Part shown: positions 1 to 6,815 of the stretch, one piece after another
How positions within the stretch are numbered: the stretch's first letter is position 1
How the letters are laid out: the number at the start of each line of letters is the position of its first letter
Origin: 66-474 sp035547895
Lineage (GTDB): Bacteria > Pseudomonadota > Gammaproteobacteria > Xanthomonadales > Rhodanobacteraceae
Direction: 5' to 3'
Length of the DNA stretch: 10,623 nt
NCBI GenBank assembly: GCA_035547895.1
Contig: DASZTT010000025.1
Span: 1-10,623, forward strand
Position numbers and translations under genes: made by a program
The notes under the pieces: generated by a model
The model's input: only the letters and a program-made list of their open reading frames with translations
Told to the model about the DNA's origin: nothing
Database searches by the model: none

Positions 1-426
1 GAAGCCGATGTCGAAAATGAAGCCGGACAGGATCCTGCCGAAGAAGCGGCCGGTGGCCTGGCCGAAGCCGATGCGCCGTCCATACATGTCGGTCACGCGC
101 AGGTTCAGCGCCATCTTGCCCGGCGTTGCCTGCCATGCGGACGATTCACACAGGGCGAAATACAGCCATTGCCCGACAATGATCGCGAGCCACAGCAGCA
201 GCATGGACATGCCTACCGCTGCATCGTCAATGTGGCGTCTGCCGGCCGCTGCAGCCGGGACAATCACGATGAAAGCGAACAGCATGTAAAGCACGCCCGC
301 TGCAGCACCCAGGACCAGTCCATCGATGAGGTAGGCTGCGAACCTCCGCCAGAATCCCGCATGCAGCAGCGGCGCGTGCAGATGGTCGGGCAGCGGTTGC
401 GTACCGCCATGCGGCATGGATGCCAT
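1..426 (-). CDS. RDD-family integral membrane protein, C-terminal part outside the window
   Basis: The reading frame is open from an ATG at 426 to the window edge (142 codons, 3' end missing). A good ribosome binding site (AAGGGGAAA) lies about 6 bases before the start. The translation has the RDD-family hallmarks: an N-terminal GFWRRFAAYLID motif at the start of the first membrane helix, a second hydrophobic stretch around residues 74-92, the signature SAWQATPGKMALNLRV, and a third helix around SGFIFDIGF. RDD proteins are small polytopic inner-membrane proteins; some are linked to ion or proton transport, but most have no known function. It is a clear paralogue of the RDD-pilin gene just upstream, sharing ALCE(S/A)SAWQATPGK and FGxATGRFFG. 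Only 50 bp separate the two genes, so they are probably co-transcribed. I cannot tell whether this copy also carries a C-terminal fusion domain. Confidence 0.85.
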   Translation of the reverse strand, partial: MASMPHGGTQPLPDHLHAPLLHAGFWRRFAAYLIDGLVLGAAAGVLYMLFAFIVIVPAAAAGRRHIDDAAVGMSMLLLWLAIIVGQWLYFALCESSAWQATPGKMALNLRVTDMYGRRIGFGQATGRFFGRILSGFIFDIGF

Positions 427-476
427 CGTTTTCCCCTTGTCGTGAATCCCCGCCTCGATTCTGGCGAAACGTTGTC

Positions 477-1454
477 TTAGCGGCAACTCTCCGGCAGGTA
501 GCGATCGCGGATGTCCGGACTGCTGCATTGCCAGTGCAGCGCGGCTGCGTTGCCCACCGGCGCGATCACCACGTGGCCGCCGCGGATGCGCAGGTCGGCC
601 TGGTTGCCGAAGGTCACGATCACCTTGCCACCGGTGACGCGTACGCTGCTGACGTAGCGTGCGTTGATCGCTCCGGGCTGCGGTAATCCGAGTGCATCGT
701 TGTTGTCGGGCAACGCGCCGCGCTGACCGATGTATTCCGCAATCAGCGCGCGGGCCCGCAGGGTTGCGTCGAGGCCCTGGGCAACTTCGGCCCGCACGAC
801 ATAGTCCTGGTAGGCGGGGATCGCCATCACGGTGAGGACCGCCGCGAACGGCAGCAACAGGAACACGCAAACGCCGATCACGACCAGTGCGATGCCCCAC
901 CCCGGCATGCCGCTTCGCGGCAGCGCCGCGACAGCTGCCATTGAATCCTGCGCAGTCGCATCGCGGTGTTCCCAGGCGTGCAACCCTTCCCTGCGCACCA
1001 CGCAACAGCCGGCCATCAGGTCGTGCAGCGCCTGCTTGCGTTCGGTCCAGCCGGCCAGCATGTAGCCGATGTCCAGGATGAAGCCGGACAGGAACTTCCC
1101 GAAAAAGCGCCCCGTCGCGCGGCCGAAACCGACCCTTTGTCCGTATTCATCGGTGACCCCGAGGCCCAGCGCCAGCTTGCCGGGCGTGGCTTGCCAAGCA
1201 GAGGCTTCGCACAACGCGTAATACAACCAGGGCACCAGCACCAAGGCGAACCAGAGCGGAGGCAACACGCGAAACGGAATGCCATGCGGCTGCATCGCCG
1301 CCGCGGACGAACCGACGATGATCAGGTACAGCACCGCGAACACGGACGAGAGGATCAACGCGTCGATCAACCAGGCCACCGCGCGCCGCCAGAAACCCGC
1401 GTGCAGGCCGCGGTCCTGGTAATGGGTCGGCAATGGCTGCAAGGACGCCGTCAT
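477..1454 (-). CDS. RDD-family membrane protein fused to a type IV pilin-like C-terminal domain
   Basis: A 325-residue protein. The frame stays open much further upstream, but the ATG at 1454 is preferred: it follows the stop of the M56 gene, has a weak GGTGGA site 7 bases upstream, and gives the N-terminus shared with the paralogue. Residues 18-152 are an RDD domain (GFWRRAVAWLID at 20-31, AWQATPGKLAL at 86-96, LDIGY at 127-131). A linker follows, then a hydrophobic helix at about 186-211. That helix leads directly into AIPAYQDYVVRAEVAQGL (211-228), the alpha-1 signature of PilA-type pilins. The tail WQCSSPD...YLPESC has Cys310 and Cys324 placed like the C-terminal disulfide loop of major pilins. 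The GFTLIE prepilin peptidase site is absent, so it is probably a membrane-anchored pilin-like domain rather than a fibre subunit. That the domain faces the periplasm is inference. It probably belongs to the blaI-M56 transcription unit, 77 bp downstream of the M56 stop. Confidence 0.85.
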   Translation of the reverse strand: MTASLQPLPTHYQDRGLHAGFWRRAVAWLIDALILSSVFAVLYLIIVGSSAAAMQPHGIPFRVLPPLWFALVLVPWLYYALCEASAWQATPGKLALGLGVTDEYGQRVGFGRATGRFFGKFLSGFILDIGYMLAGWTERKQALHDLMAGCCVVRREGLHAWEHRDATAQDSMAAVAALPRSGMPGWGIALVVIGVCVFLLLPFAAVLTVMAIPAYQDYVVRAEVAQGLDATLRARALIAEYIGQRGALPDNNDALGLPQPGAINARYVSSVRVTGGKVIVTFGNQADLRIRGGHVVIAPVGNAAALHWQCSSPDIRDRYLPESCR

Positions 1455-1494
1455 GGCGAGTCCACCGGATTCACGCGCCGATGGTCGCAGAACC

Positions 1495-1522
1495 GTGCGC
1501 TGCCTGCACGCTGCCTGCGCAC
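1495..1522. repeat. Short inverted and direct repeats between the M56 and RDD-pilin genes
   Basis: In the 77-bp gap, GTGCGC (1495-1500) can pair with GCGCAC (1517-1522) around a 16-base loop. Inside it, GCTGCCTGC occurs twice, at 1499-1507 and 1510-1518, an 11-bp period. There is no U-tract, so I do not call it a terminator. It may be a weak mRNA structure, or chance in GC-rich DNA. Confidence 0.35.
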
Positions 1523-1531
1523 TCTTCCGGT

Positions 1532-2842
1532 CTATCGACGCGACCCTGCAAAGCGCGCGGGACAGCCGGCAACCGGGGTGACGTCGAGCGTGTAACGCGG
1601 CTGGCCGCCGGTACCGCCCACCGCGAGGCGCAAGGGATCGCCCAGCGCACCGATCAGCACGGGCTGTGCGAGCTTGTGCCCCGCGGCGTCGAAGATCGTG
1701 GCGGCGATGCGAACGCGATGGTCCGGAAGCGGCGTGACGACGGTTTCCACCGCCATGGTCACGAAGCTCACGCGCATTGCCTTGTCCGGAGCCTGGCACA
1801 TCGCCACTGCAAGCCTGCGTGTTCTTCCATGCGACCCGTTGCCATCGATCCATCCGACCTTCATTCCAAGCTGGTATTCCCTCACGGCGGGCGTGCTGCC
1901 ATCCGCGAGCGACAACGGGACGGGCGCGCCTGCCGCATACGCAACGCCGGCGCCGAACGAAACAGCGACCGTCATCAATATCGCACCGCCCAGGCGGCGA
2001 ACCTTTCCGGGTTGGGCTTGCTTCAACATGGCAATACGCTCCGCAAGTGGATGACGGGGTGACCAGGCACAACCCACCGGCAACGCCAAAACGGCTGGTT
2101 GCGTTTTCAACATTGCATTCGCGTACCGGCGTCGCGCGCCGCGGTTCTCACGCAATACTCCGGCATCGCAGGCCAGCTCCTGATCGCGGCGCAGCGCCGA
2201 AAGTGCCCACCACACCAACGGGTGAAACCAGAAAATCGCAGCGACGACTTGCGCGAGCAGGCACCACAAGCCATCCCGGCGGCGCGCATGCACCGCCTCG
2301 TGCGCAAGGATCAACGCGCGCTCATCGCCGTCGAAACGGGTATCGAAATCGAACGGCACGACGATCCGCGGACGCCACGCTCCGACCAGCGCGGGCCCGG
2401 TACGCGAATCATTCGCGCGCACGATCGGCCAGCGTGTTGGCTCCGTCCCGTACGGAGCTGCTCCGCGCAACCTTTCGTGATAGCGCCGTTGCGCGTACGC
2501 GGCCAGCAACAACGCAATGATGACGCCAGACAGCCACAGCGCCGCGATCCAGACACGCCAGCCGGGGACGCCTCCGGCCATGATGGCCGAGGTGCCCGGC
2601 AGGCTTGAAATGCTCAACACGATCGGCGGCAATGATGCGGTGGTTGCACGCGCATGCGGCAACAAGCTCGCCAGCATCGCCGAGGGTGGAACCAACCACA
2701 ACAGGAATGCGCGCTCGGCTCCGAACGCCATGCGCGACGGCTTGCGCAGCCCGGCCACCATCAGAACTGCGACCGTGAATGCCAGCAGCAGCGGCCAGCC
2801 TGTCCGGCACCACGCCGCGACGAGCATCTCGGGCTCATTCAT
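1532..2842 (-). CDS. M56-family (BlaR1-like) membrane zinc metallopeptidase
   Basis: A 436-residue polytopic membrane protein, the likely sensor-protease partner of the adjacent BlaI repressor. Hydrophobic segments lie at about 14-32, 45-63, 97-117, 195-212 and 285-304. The zinc site is visible: HEAVH at 181-185 (two His ligands and catalytic Glu182) and QELACD at 221-226, whose Glu222 fits the third ligand. In the family, an external signal activates the cytosolic protease, which leads to BlaI inactivation. The C-terminal region (305-436) should be periplasmic. It is not a penicillin-binding domain: no SxxK serine active site is seen. It has two cysteines, Cys349 and Cys427, that could form a disulfide, and a small beta-rich sequence. 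The ATG at 2842 overlaps the blaI stop by 8 bp and has a strong GGAGGAG site 7 bases upstream, so translation is coupled to blaI. The ligand is unknown. Confidence 0.9.
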   Translation of the reverse strand: MNEPEMLVAAWCRTGWPLLLAFTVAVLMVAGLRKPSRMAFGAERAFLLWLVPPSAMLASLLPHARATTASLPPIVLSISSLPGTSAIMAGGVPGWRVWIAALWLSGVIIALLLAAYAQRRYHERLRGAAPYGTEPTRWPIVRANDSRTGPALVGAWRPRIVVPFDFDTRFDGDERALILAHEAVHARRRDGLWCLLAQVVAAIFWFHPLVWWALSALRRDQELACDAGVLRENRGARRRYANAMLKTQPAVLALPVGCAWSPRHPLAERIAMLKQAQPGKVRRLGGAILMTVAVSFGAGVAYAAGAPVPLSLADGSTPAVREYQLGMKVGWIDGNGSHGRTRRLAVAMCQAPDKAMRVSFVTMAVETVVTPLPDHRVRIAATIFDAAGHKLAQPVLIGALGDPLRLAVGGTGGQPRYTLDVTPVAGCPARFAGSRR

Positions 2843-3200
2843 CGTCGAGCTCCTCCAGCAATTCGCGCAACTGGGCAATATCCTTTTTCGACAGCTTGCG
2901 CCGTTCGCTGAAATGCGCGACCAGCGGCGCGACCCGTCCACCGAACAGGCGGTCGAGCAGGCTCTTGCTTTCCCCGAACACGTATTGTTCGCGGCTGAGG
3001 CGCGGCCGGTAGAGATAGCGGCGCCCATCGCGCACCGCTTTTACCGCGCGCTTCCTGAGCAGGCGATTCAGCAGCGACTTGACCGTGCCTTCCTGCCAGC
3101 CCCGCTCGGAGCCGACTTCGCCGAGGATCTCCTGGGCGCTGAGGGGCGCCCTGCGCCACAAGGCTTCCATCACCGCGGCTTCGGCATCGCTGATCGACAT
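2835..3200 (-). CDS. BlaI/MecI/CopY-family transcriptional repressor
   Basis: A 121-residue winged-helix DNA-binding protein of normal length for the family. Residues 3-65 form the winged helix: DAEAAVMEALW, then the recognition region WQEGTVKSLLNRLLRK (35-50) and the wing DGRRYLYRP (58-66). The C-terminal part (67-121) is the dimerisation region. The ATG at 3200 is the only good start, since the next upstream in-frame codons include no ATG, GTG or TTG before the promoter. The ribosome site is poor because the leader is occupied by operator-like repeats. In staphylococcal BlaI, the partner protease system cuts at an Asn-Phe bond; here His96-Phe97 lies in a comparable region, but an equivalent cut is only a guess. 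It overlaps the M56 gene downstream and very likely represses its own operon. Confidence 0.92.
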   Translation of the reverse strand: MSISDAEAAVMEALWRRAPLSAQEILGEVGSERGWQEGTVKSLLNRLLRKRAVKAVRDGRRYLYRPRLSREQYVFGESKSLLDRLFGGRVAPLVAHFSERRKLSKKDIAQLRELLEELDDE

Positions 3201-3205
3201 GGTTT

Positions 3206-3249
3206 CGTTTACGCGTGTGAACGATGGTAAATGTTTACATCCGTAAACG
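3206..3249. promoter_or_regulatory. Cluster of GTTTAC/GTAAAC half-sites, probable BlaI operators
   Basis: Two dyads lie upstream of blaI with centres 26 bp apart. The first is CGTTTAC-N4-GTGAACG (3206-3223), nearly perfect. The second is GTTTAC-N4-GTAAAC (3233-3248), perfect. Between them GTAAAT (3227-3232) abuts GTTTAC (3233-3238), giving a third small dyad, GTAAA-TG-TTTAC. The second dyad covers the predicted -10 box and the first lies in the short untranslated leader, as expected for a repressor that blocks its own promoter. The half-site differs from the TACA/TGTA core of staphylococcal BlaI and MecI but is similarly AT-rich in an otherwise GC-rich window. Confidence 0.65.
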
Positions 3250-3260
3250 ATAAATGTCAA
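3232..3260 (-). promoter_or_regulatory. Predicted sigma-70 promoter of the blaI operon
   Basis: On the minus strand a perfect -35 box TTGACA (3260-3255) is followed by a 17-base spacer and TAAACA (3237-3232) as a weak -10 box. The predicted transcript start near 3225 gives a leader of about 25 bases before the blaI ATG at 3200. Overlap with the operator-like dyad supports autoregulation. The -10 match is only partial, so the exact position is uncertain. Confidence 0.55.
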
Positions 3261-3539
3261 GCGATAGTGCAAGGGCACCATCGCCAGTGCAGGAGGTTGC
3301 GCCGGTCCGGCATCCGCAGGGCCAATGTGCACGGCACTGGCAACGTGGGTGGCAATCGGATAGCGTCGAAAATATCCGCGGGGGCGGAGTGGAATTCTTG
3401 ACCCGCCAACGCGGCAGCGGCTCCACGGGGGCAGCGTTGCAGCTGCAGTCATCCAGAACACGGGTTCCGCGGACACGGTGGAGAAAAGCCGTGGTTCCGG
3501 GGGAGCCCATCGGCATCGAGTGCCAAGGTACCGAAGGAT
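3261..3539. other. Divergent intergenic region between blaI and the dioxygenase gene
   Basis: This stretch of 279 bp holds no convincing gene. Open frames cross it on both strands, but their translations are arginine- and proline-rich with no recognisable domain. A TTGACC at 3398-3403 on the plus strand has no -10 partner at normal distance, so I cannot place the promoter of the dioxygenase gene. The GTTTAC-type half-sites do not recur here, so there is no sign that BlaI controls the plus-strand gene directly. Confidence 0.5.
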
Positions 3540-4421
3540 ATGGACGACCAACAAGCCGATTTCGTTGCAGAGTGGCAGGCACGGGGCGTTCTGGTCCTGC
3601 CCCGCTTCTACGCCCACCCGGAAATCGACGCCGTGCTCGCCGACTATCGTGCACTATGGAACGACCGGCGTGCCCGCGTCATCGTGGACGACATGGACCT
3701 GGATCGGCGGATGCGGTTGCGCGACGTGCCCGCGGATGCGCGCAAGTCACATCGCTTCAAGGTCAATGATCTGTACCTGAAACAGGCATCGGTCCGTCAC
3801 CTCGCCCTCAACGATCGTCTGGTCCCGCTGCTGCAGCGGCTGCTTGGCGAGACACCTGCGCTTTGCAACTCGCTCAGCCTGGAATACGGGTCGGAGCAGC
3901 CCGACCACGTCGACTCGCTTTACATGACGCCGCGCACGCCCTCCCATCTCGTGGCTGTCTGGATAGCGCTGGAGGATTGTTCGCCGGAGTCCGGGCTGCT
4001 GCGGTACTGGCCGGGCAGCCACAGGATCGAGCCTTACGTTTTCTCCAATGGCGCACGCCATTTCGTTCCCGGTGAAATGGATGCGTGGAACGGCTACATT
4101 CAAACGCAATTGCGTGAACGCGCACTTGAATGCGAACTGTTCCAGGCACGGAAGGGCGATGTCTTCATCTGGAATGCGCAACTGCTCCACGGCGGCAGCC
4201 CCATAACGGCGCGCGAACGCACCCGGCGCAGCATCGTCTTCCACTACTTCTCCGAACGCGATTGTCGGACCATGGGATTCCATCTGGTGGCCGCGTCGGG
4301 CGGGTTCTGGATACGGCGGTCGCCCCAACCGGTCCCGGGGAGCCTCAATGCCTGGATGCGCCATCGCGTTGGCGGAGCGGCTCGCCATCTGCGCGGATTG
4401 ATGGCGCGCGGGCATTCATGA
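3540..4421 (+). CDS. PhyH-family (phytanoyl-CoA dioxygenase-like) Fe(II)/2-oxoglutarate oxygenase
   Basis: A 293-residue cytosolic enzyme, the usual length for the family. The iron-binding facial triad is visible: His123 and Asp125 in PDHVDSLYM, and His217 in LLHGGS. Arg229 or Arg230, 12-13 residues later in RRSIVFHYF, fits the residue that binds the 2-oxoglutarate carboxylate. The N-terminal helix and GVLVLPRFY motif and the GLLRYWPGSH segment (152-161) are also typical. Members hydroxylate very different small molecules or lipids, and the substrate cannot be read from the sequence. The start at 3540 is the only one that keeps the whole N-terminal motif. Its nearest purine-rich site, GAAGGA, sits only 1 base before the ATG, so AAGG at 3525-3528 may be used instead. 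It is a monocistronic plus-strand gene, convergent with the histidine kinase gene, with a 51-bp gap and no clear terminator. No biosynthetic partner is adjacent. Confidence 0.88.
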   Translation: MDDQQADFVAEWQARGVLVLPRFYAHPEIDAVLADYRALWNDRRARVIVDDMDLDRRMRLRDVPADARKSHRFKVNDLYLKQASVRHLALNDRLVPLLQRLLGETPALCNSLSLEYGSEQPDHVDSLYMTPRTPSHLVAVWIALEDCSPESGLLRYWPGSHRIEPYVFSNGARHFVPGEMDAWNGYIQTQLRERALECELFQARKGDVFIWNAQLLHGGSPITARERTRRSIVFHYFSERDCRTMGFHLVAASGGFWIRRSPQPVPGSLNAWMRHRVGGAARHLRGLMARGHS

Positions 4422-4472
4422 CCGCCTTGTTGCGCTTTTGGGCAATGCCCATCGATGGATCGCCAGCCGGTT

Positions 4473-5831
4473 TCAGGTAAGGCGCTCGACACCGGCCGTT
4501 TGGCCTTGCACCGCCGGCATCGGCAAGGCCGCGTCGGGTGGCTGTGCGGCGGGGAAGTGCGCGGTCGCGATGGTGCCCTTGCCGAGCGTGCTTTCCAGCG
4601 TGACCTGCCAGCGATAGCGATCGGCGATGCGGCGCACGATCGCGAGTCCGATGCCGTGCCCGCGACGTCCCGTGCGGCTGCCGCGATAGAACGGCTGGAA
4701 CGCGCGTTCCAGATCGTCCTCGCTCATGCCGCTGCCGGTGTCGGTCACGCGCACCTCGTTCGTCCCGACTTCGACGGTGACGCTCCCCTGCTCGGTGTAC
4801 AGGCACGCATTGCGGATGAGGTTGCCGATCATCACCGCGACCACGCGCGGCGGCGCGTGCAGCGCGAAGCGCGCGTGTTCGACCAGCGCCAGTTGCACCG
4901 GCTTGCCCGCGAGCAGTTCCCGATAGCGTGCGATCTCGGCGCCGACCACGTCGTTGGCAAGGAAGTCCTCGTCGCGGAGGCCGGAATCGGATTCGCGCGC
5001 CAGCACCAGGAAGGTCTCGATCAAGCCTTCCATCTCGCGGACGGAGCGACGGATCCGCGCCAGCGAACGCTGCGCGAACGGACTCATGTCTTCATCCGCC
5101 AGCACGTCGACCGCCACCTTCATCACGGTCAGCGGCGTGCGCAGTTCGTGGCTGGCATCGCGGGTGAAATTGCGTTCGCGCTCCACGAACGCATCCAGCC
5201 GGTTGGCGAAGTTGTACAACGCGGCGACCAGCACTTCGACGTCGCTGTCGCTGGCGGCCGGCAGCCGGTCGGGCGCCAGCGATGCCGGGTCGGGATGGTC
5301 CGGATCCCAGCGCCGCACCACCTTGGCCAACTCGATCACCGGCGACAGCGCCTTGCGCGAGGCGCGGTAGGTCAACCAGGTGGCGAGATAGATGATCAGC
5401 ACCACCAGCACGACCGGGATCAGCCCGAACAGCATCACCACGCTGTTGGGCCGGTCGTTGTTGAACAATAGGAACAGCCGGCCGCGCGGTGTATCGGAAA
5501 CCAGCAGGGTTCCCTCGGTGCCGTCGGGTTGCGTGACCTGGTGGTAACCCGGCGCCAGACCGGCGAAACGCTCCGGCACTGCGTTCGCCGGTCCGGCGGG
5601 TGTGCGCAGATAGCCGCGCAGCAGCCAGGTGTCCGGCAACGGCGCCTGCGGGTCGCGTGCCAGTTGCTGCGCGTAATAGATGTTCTCGCGATCGAGTTCC
5701 TGGCGGGCCATCGCCGTGCGGCTGGAGTTGGCGGCCGCATAAACGCCCAGCGCAGTGACCACGCTGATCGCCGCCACCCACAGCGAAAACATCACCCAGA
5801 AACGTTGGCCGATGCTTGTGTAGCGGGCCAT
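4473..5831 (-). CDS. Sensor histidine kinase of a two-component system
   Basis: A 452-residue inner-membrane kinase. A first membrane helix (about 11-33) and a second (about 131-153) enclose a periplasmic sensor segment of roughly 97 residues with no domain I recognise. A HAMP-like linker follows (about 154-215). The dimerisation box is DASHELRTPLT with phospho-acceptor His228. The ATP-binding domain shows the N box (NLIRNACLYT, 337-346), G1 (DTGSGM, 364-369), F box (FQPFYRG) and G2 (GHGIGL, 391-396), all intact. The residues after about 428 form a proline- and alanine-rich tail. The gene follows the response regulator by 75 bp on the same strand, so the two should be co-transcribed and act as a pair. 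Stimulus and regulon are unknown; the neighbouring DUF2807 gene is a candidate target by position only. Confidence 0.95.
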   Translation of the reverse strand: MARYTSIGQRFWVMFSLWVAAISVVTALGVYAAANSSRTAMARQELDRENIYYAQQLARDPQAPLPDTWLLRGYLRTPAGPANAVPERFAGLAPGYHQVTQPDGTEGTLLVSDTPRGRLFLLFNNDRPNSVVMLFGLIPVVLVVLIIYLATWLTYRASRKALSPVIELAKVVRRWDPDHPDPASLAPDRLPAASDSDVEVLVAALYNFANRLDAFVERERNFTRDASHELRTPLTVMKVAVDVLADEDMSPFAQRSLARIRRSVREMEGLIETFLVLARESDSGLRDEDFLANDVVGAEIARYRELLAGKPVQLALVEHARFALHAPPRVVAVMIGNLIRNACLYTEQGSVTVEVGTNEVRVTDTGSGMSEDDLERAFQPFYRGSRTGRRGHGIGLAIVRRIADRYRWQVTLESTLGKGTIATAHFPAAQPPDAALPMPAVQGQTAGVERLT

Positions 5832-5880
5832 GCGCCGAGCCTATCCGCGGTAACCAGTGCGTGCCGGATTGTGGGCGCCC

Positions 5881-5895
5881 GCGCGGATGCCGCGC
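5881..5895. other. Small hairpin between response regulator and kinase genes
   Basis: GCGCGG (5881-5886) and CCGCGC (5890-5895) form a perfect 6-bp stem with a 3-base loop in the 75-bp gap. There is no U-tract on either side. It could tune mRNA stability or the ratio of regulator to kinase, but short GC hairpins are common in DNA of this composition. Confidence 0.3.
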
Positions 5896-5906
5896 AAGCC
5901 GCGTGT

Positions 5907-6650
5907 TCAGCGGCCCGACGCCAGCGCGCTGGCTTCCGCCTCCGCGTCCAGGTCCGCCACGCGGTAGCCCGCGCTGTGGATGGTGTGGACCAGCGGCTTC
6001 GCGTAGGGCTTGTCCACCACGCGCCGCAGGTTGTACAGGTGCGAACGCAGCGTGTCGGAATCGGGCAGCGTGTCGCCCCAGATTTCGCGTTCGATGTCGT
6101 GACGCGACACCACCCGCGGCGACTCGCGCATCAGGATCGCGAGCAGCTTCAAACCGATCGGCGAAACCTGCAGTTCCTCTCCGTCACGCGTGATCCGCAG
6201 TGTCGCGGTATCCAGTACCAGCCCGCCGATCTGGTAGACCTCGCTGGAAACCTGGCGCCGCTCGCGCCGGATCAGCGCGCGGATGCGCGCTTCCAGTTCG
6301 CGCGGCTCGAACGGCTTGACCAGGTAGTCGTCGGCGCCGGCATCCAGCCCGACCAGCTTGTCTTCCAGCGTGTCGCGCGCGGTCAGCATCAGCACGGGCG
6401 TGGACTTCTTCGCTTCGCCGCGCAGCTTGCGGCAGACGTCCAGGCCATCCATGCCCGGCAGCATCAAATCGAGCACGATCACGTCATAGCTGTTGGTGAC
6501 GGCAAGGTGCAGGCCACTTACTCCGTCGCCGGCGAAATCGACCGTGTAACCACGGCGCTCGAGGAACTCGCCCACCATCTCGGCGATGCCGCTGTTGTCT
6601 TCGACCAGCAGCACCAGCCCTGTCTGTTTTTCGAATTCGGATTCCGTCAT
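5907..6650 (-). CDS. OmpR/PhoB-family response regulator
   Basis: A 247-residue DNA-binding regulator. The receiver domain (about 10-125) has the acidic pair Glu17-Asp18, phospho-acceptor Asp61 in VLDLMLPG, Thr90 in the LTA motif and Lys112 in the VKPF motif, so all phosphorylation residues are present. The C-terminal winged helix (about 138-233) includes LSPIG-like QVSPIGLKLLAIL, the recognition helix region DTLRSHLYNLRRVVD and the wing HSAGYRV. About 15 extra alanine- and glutamate-rich residues follow. The ATG at 6650 has a modest GGCGGA-type site. The gene is followed by its kinase gene, so phosphotransfer from His228 of that protein is expected. The 289-bp region upstream is long enough for its own promoter and a direct-repeat site. 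Confidence 0.95.
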   Translation of the reverse strand: MTESEFEKQTGLVLLVEDNSGIAEMVGEFLERRGYTVDFAGDGVSGLHLAVTNSYDVIVLDLMLPGMDGLDVCRKLRGEAKKSTPVLMLTARDTLEDKLVGLDAGADDYLVKPFEPRELEARIRALIRRERRQVSSEVYQIGGLVLDTATLRITRDGEELQVSPIGLKLLAILMRESPRVVSRHDIEREIWGDTLPDSDTLRSHLYNLRRVVDKPYAKPLVHTIHSAGYRVADLDAEAEASALASGR

Positions 6651-6714
6651 GTTCCGCCGTTCCCCCGTCCATCCCGGCCATCGTGGCAGTAGCAGGCAAT
6701 GTGCAGGTGCGCGG

Positions 6715-6731
6715 GTGAGAATTGCGTGAAA
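6715..6731. promoter_or_regulatory. Direct repeat GTGAGA-N5-GTGAAA upstream of the response regulator
   Basis: Two near-identical hexamers start 11 bp apart (6715 and 6726), about 65 bp before the regulator start codon. Two direct half-sites one helical turn apart is the usual layout for OmpR-family binding sites, so autoregulation is possible. The evidence is one pair of short repeats only. Confidence 0.3.
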
Positions 6732-6815
6732 GCCGCATGGCCGCGGCGCGCGACGACGCTGTCAACCGATCCCGCATCGCCGCGTTATCAGGCGAGGCGG
6801 GGCAACGACCGCCTG

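Noticed and set aside
477..1454. Secretion of the pilin-like domain as an ordinary type IV pilin
   Set aside because: No prepilin peptidase recognition motif (Gly-Phe/Met with Glu at +5) precedes the hydrophobic helix, and the domain follows an RDD membrane domain.
1455..2072. Upstream extension of the RDD-pilin gene into the M56 gene
   Set aside because: The frame is open, but the extra residues are low-complexity Arg-rich sequence lying within the M56 coding region; the ATG at 1454 fits the family N-terminus.
3398..3426. TTGACC as a promoter for the dioxygenase gene
   Set aside because: The expected -10 position reads CTCCAC, with no AT-rich hexamer nearby.
4422..4472. Terminator between the convergent dioxygenase and kinase genes
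   Set aside because: Only a 4-bp stem (GGGC-AAT-GCCC) is seen and its T-run is on the wrong side for the plus-strand gene.
4455..6692. Long plus-strand open frames opposite the kinase and regulator genes
   Set aside because: They mirror the codon pattern of the real minus-strand genes, and no family is recognisable in the translations.
6737..6765. TTGACA on the minus strand as the -35 box of the response regulator gene
   Set aside because: At a 17-base spacing the -10 position reads GGCCAT, and nearby spacings give nothing better; the TTGACA may be chance.
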